The position numbers and the translations under genes were made by a program. This document shows positions 6,061-7,490 of a DNA stretch of 7,490 nucleotides, piece after piece (the first letter of the stretch is position 1; every line of letters starts with the position of its first letter). Origin of the DNA: DATKMS01 sp041497995 (GTDB taxonomy: Bacteria; Desulfobacterota; Binatia; HRBIN30); NCBI GenBank assembly GCA_041497995.1, contig JBGQHM010000330.1, positions 1 to 7,490 on the forward strand, read 5' to 3'. The notes beneath the pieces are model-generated. The model worked only from the letters and a program-made list of their open reading frames with translations, was not told the origin of the DNA and ran no database searches.

Positions 6061-6435
6061 ATGAAGCATTCGCCCGGATTCCTGCGCATCGTCGACGACG
6101 CGAGAGGCCGGATCCGCGAGGTCAGCGTGGCCGACGTGAAGGCGATGATCGACAGTGGCAAGCGCTTTCATCTGGTCGACGTGCGCGAAGAAAGCGAATG
6201 GGCGAACGGCCACCTGCCCGGCGCGCGGCATCTGGGCAAAGGTATCATCGAGCGCGACGTCGAAAGCGCCATCCCCGACCTGGACGATGACATCGTGCTG
6301 TACTGCGGCGGCGGATTTCGCTCCGCGCTGAGCGCCGACAACTTGCAAAAAATGGGCTACACCAACGTCGTGTCGATGGACGGTGGCTGGCGCGGCTGGA
6401 CCGAGGCGGGTTTCCCCATCGAGAAGCCCCGCTGA
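6061..6435 (+). CDS. Single-domain rhodanese-like protein
   Basis: 124 residues, one rhodanese fold without signal peptide or membrane segment, so probably cytoplasmic. LVDVREESEWANGHLPGARHLGKG (38-61) is the CH2A-like element. The active loop is C82-GGGFRS with the persulfide-accepting cysteine present, and MDGGWRGW (106-113) is the typical end of the fold. Such proteins carry sulfane sulfur in thiosulfate:cyanide-type or persulfide transfer reactions; the six-residue loop after Cys fits sulfurtransferases rather than Cdc25/arsenate-reductase-like phosphatases, which have longer loops. The ATG at 6061 has only a weak GGTG site. It follows the DUF11 gene by 39 bases with no terminator and precedes the dehydrogenase by 61 bases, so read-through is possible. 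Its natural sulfur donor and acceptor cannot be inferred. Confidence 0.88.
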   Translation: MKHSPGFLRIVDDARGRIREVSVADVKAMIDSGKRFHLVDVREESEWANGHLPGARHLGKGIIERDVESAIPDLDDDIVLYCGGGFRSALSADNLQKMGYTNVVSMDGGWRGWTEAGFPIEKPR

Positions 6436-6468
6436 CAGGGACCACGGGCGCACCGACTCTTCGTAGCG

Positions 6469-6485
6469 GCGGCTTTCAAAGCCGC
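6469..6485. repeat. Perfect 17-base palindrome, possible dispersed repeat
   Basis: GCGGCTTTCAAAGCCGC has eight-base arms around a single central C. As RNA it would form a six-pair GC-rich stem with a five-base loop. It is not followed by a T-run, so it is a poor intrinsic terminator. It starts 33 bases after the rhodanese stop and ends 11 bases before the dehydrogenase ATG. The flanking CGTAGCG context resembles short palindromic units I associate with scattered repeats in GC-rich environmental genomes; only one copy is in this window. Confidence 0.5.
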
Positions 6486-6496
6486 GTTCCCCAGGT

Positions 6497-7351
6497 ATGC
6501 AACGCACCGATTTCGAGAACAAGCAGGTGTATGTCGTGGGTGGATCGCTGGGCATCGGCCTGTCGATCGCCACGCGCATCGCCTCACTGGGCGCGAACGT
6601 CGCCGTCTTTGCGCGCCGCAAGGAGCCACTCGAGCAGGCCGTCGCGGCCGTCAACGCTGCACGCAAGCGTCCCACGCAAATCGTCGCGTCTCGGCAACTC
6701 GACGTGGCGGATCACGTCCAAGTGTCGGAGGTGATGACACAAGCGGTTGCCGAGCTGGGGCCGCCCGATGTCCTCATTAACTGCGCCGGGCGTGCCTATC
6801 CGCGGCGCTTCGAAGACATTTCATACGAGCAGTTCGCCGACACGCTGCGGGTCAACCTGCATGGCTGCTGGAACACCGTGCAGACCCTGCTGCCGCACAT
6901 GAAACCGAAGGGCGGCTACATCGTGAATACCTCATCGATCGCGGGTCTCATCGGCGTGTTCGGGTACACCGACTACAGCGCGTCGAAGTTTGCGCTCGTC
7001 GGCTTCTCCGAAGCGTTGCGCAGCGAGCTGAAGGCCTACAACATCACCGTGTCGGTCTTGTGTCCCCCAGACACGGACACACCGGGCTTGGAGATCGAGA
7101 ATCAAACCAAGCCGGAGGAAACGCGCGCAATCGCCGCGGCCGCAAAGGTCATGAGCCCCGATGCCGTCGCTGATGCCCTGATCCGCGGTATGGAACGGTG
7201 CAGCTTTCTGATCATCCCAGGCCTCGACGGACGCCTCAGTGTGCTCGCCAAACGCCTCTTTCCCGGCGTGGTCGAACGAGTCATGGACCGCACCATCCGC
7301 CGAGTCACGCACCAGCGGGATGTGGCGGCGCAGCGCGGCAACGTACGATGA
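6497..7351 (+). CDS. Short-chain dehydrogenase/reductase resembling 3-ketodihydrosphingosine reductase
   Basis: 284 residues with a complete classical SDR core. The nucleotide loop is GGSLGIG (15-21; the usual Thr before it is Val14). VAVFARRK (35-42) places Arg after the second strand, which favours NADP(H). NCAG is at 95-98, and the catalytic tetrad is Asn120, Ser147, Tyr160, Lys164 (in YSASK). PPDTDTPG (190-197) followed by ENQTKPEETRAI (201-212) closely matches, from memory, the diagnostic segment of eukaryotic KDSR/FVT1, which reduces 3-ketodihydrosphingosine to dihydrosphingosine. The C terminus (240-284) is basic and amphipathic and may touch the membrane. No serine palmitoyltransferase or other lipid gene is nearby, so the substrate is inferred; another lipid-like ketone is possible. 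No good Shine-Dalgarno precedes the ATG; a palindrome ends 11 bases before it. The 3' end overlaps the convergent phosphoesterase gene. Confidence 0.87.
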   Translation: MQRTDFENKQVYVVGGSLGIGLSIATRIASLGANVAVFARRKEPLEQAVAAVNAARKRPTQIVASRQLDVADHVQVSEVMTQAVAELGPPDVLINCAGRAYPRRFEDISYEQFADTLRVNLHGCWNTVQTLLPHMKPKGGYIVNTSSIAGLIGVFGYTDYSASKFALVGFSEALRSELKAYNITVSVLCPPDTDTPGLEIENQTKPEETRAIAAAAKVMSPDAVADALIRGMERCSFLIIPGLDGRLSVLAKRLFPGVVERVMDRTIRRVTHQRDVAAQRGNVR

Positions 7352-7490
7352 TCTCGGTGATCTCCGCCGGAGCGCCCAGGCGCATCGCCGGTCCCCAGAA
7401 GCCGGTGCCGCAGCTGACATAGAGCTGGGCACCGTCTTGCGCGTAGTGGCCGGCGACATACGGGGTGCTCAGACGCACCAGGTAGCGGAA
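7305..7490 (-). CDS. C-terminal part of a calcineurin-like metallophosphoesterase, cut by the window edge
   Basis: The minus-strand frame entering at the right edge runs 61 codons to a TGA at 7305. Visible are LSTPYVAGHYAQDG, then LYVSCGTGFWGPAMRLG, then APAEITEIIV. This is the end of the YkuE/membrane-type calcineurin-like phosphoesterase family (PF00149), in which G-x-G-x-W-G-P-x-x-R and P-x-E-I-T close the beta-sandwich. The metal-binding Asp, His and Asn residues, including the GHTHGGQ motif, would lie upstream, outside the window. The frame continues about 12 residues past the conserved end as an Ala/Pro-rich tail. The gene converges on the dehydrogenase, and their coding ends overlap by 47 bases. 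Substrate is unknown; related proteins act on phosphodiesters or lipid-linked phosphates. Confidence 0.8.
   Translation of the reverse strand, partial: FRYLVRLSTPYVAGHYAQDGAQLYVSCGTGFWGPAMRLGAPAEITEIIVRCRAAPPHPAGA

Noticed and set aside
6469..6485. Palindrome read as an intrinsic terminator of the rhodanese gene
   Set aside because: There is no U-tract after the stem, and the next gene starts 11 bases later.
5629..6675. 348-codon minus-strand frame
   Set aside because: It is antisense to the DUF11, rhodanese and dehydrogenase genes, all of which have clear family motifs; no motif is seen in the antisense product.
6932..7459. 175-codon minus-strand frame over the dehydrogenase 3' end and the phosphoesterase
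   Set aside because: The true minus-strand gene here is in another frame, shown by the phosphoesterase C-terminal motifs; this one has none.

Overview
The window is GC-rich bacterial DNA, about 60% or a little more by eye, and densely coding on both strands. Three traits fit a Proteobacteria-like, Desulfobacterota-like or Binatota-like lineage: a CoA-dependent 2-oxoacid:ferredoxin oxidoreductase, an ApaG protein, and secreted repeat domains joined by Pro-Thr-Arg-Thr-Pro-Thr linkers. This placement is weak, because no rRNA or other phylogenetic marker is present. I see no mobile element, CRISPR array, tRNA or rRNA.

Left third (1-3219, minus strand, transcribed leftward): a compact operon for a pyruvate-type 2-oxoacid:ferredoxin oxidoreductase (POR). 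The order is a fused gamma+delta gene, then alpha, then beta, with overlapping or nearly touching ends that suggest coupled translation. A further reading frame on the same strand starts 33 bases after beta and leaves the window at its left edge. Together the three POR genes carry every cofactor site expected: the TPP site, a proximal 4Fe-4S cluster in beta, and two 4Fe-4S clusters in the delta part.

Middle (3220-4548): an intergenic stretch of about 317 bases with a perfect 12-base palindrome separates the POR operon from a divergent two-CBS-domain gene. That gene converges tail-to-tail on apaG, with 9 bases between them. apaG has a readable sigma-70-type promoter (TTGACC, 17 bases, TAGATT). 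A perfect 11-base tandem repeat lies immediately upstream of its -35 box, in the divergent spacer shared with the next gene.

Right part (4549-7490): on the plus strand lie an exported protein with three DUF11-like beta-sandwich repeats, a single-domain rhodanese, and a short-chain dehydrogenase that closely resembles eukaryotic-type 3-ketodihydrosphingosine reductase. A perfect 17-base palindrome lies 11 bases before the dehydrogenase start. At the right edge the C-terminal 61 codons of a calcineurin-like metallophosphoesterase enter on the minus strand and overlap the 3' end of the dehydrogenase gene by 47 bases.

I see no clear undescribed multi-gene system. The points most worth following are the sphingolipid-type reductase, the POR/CBS divergent pair with its palindrome, the tandem repeat beside the apaG promoter, and the possible dispersed palindrome.
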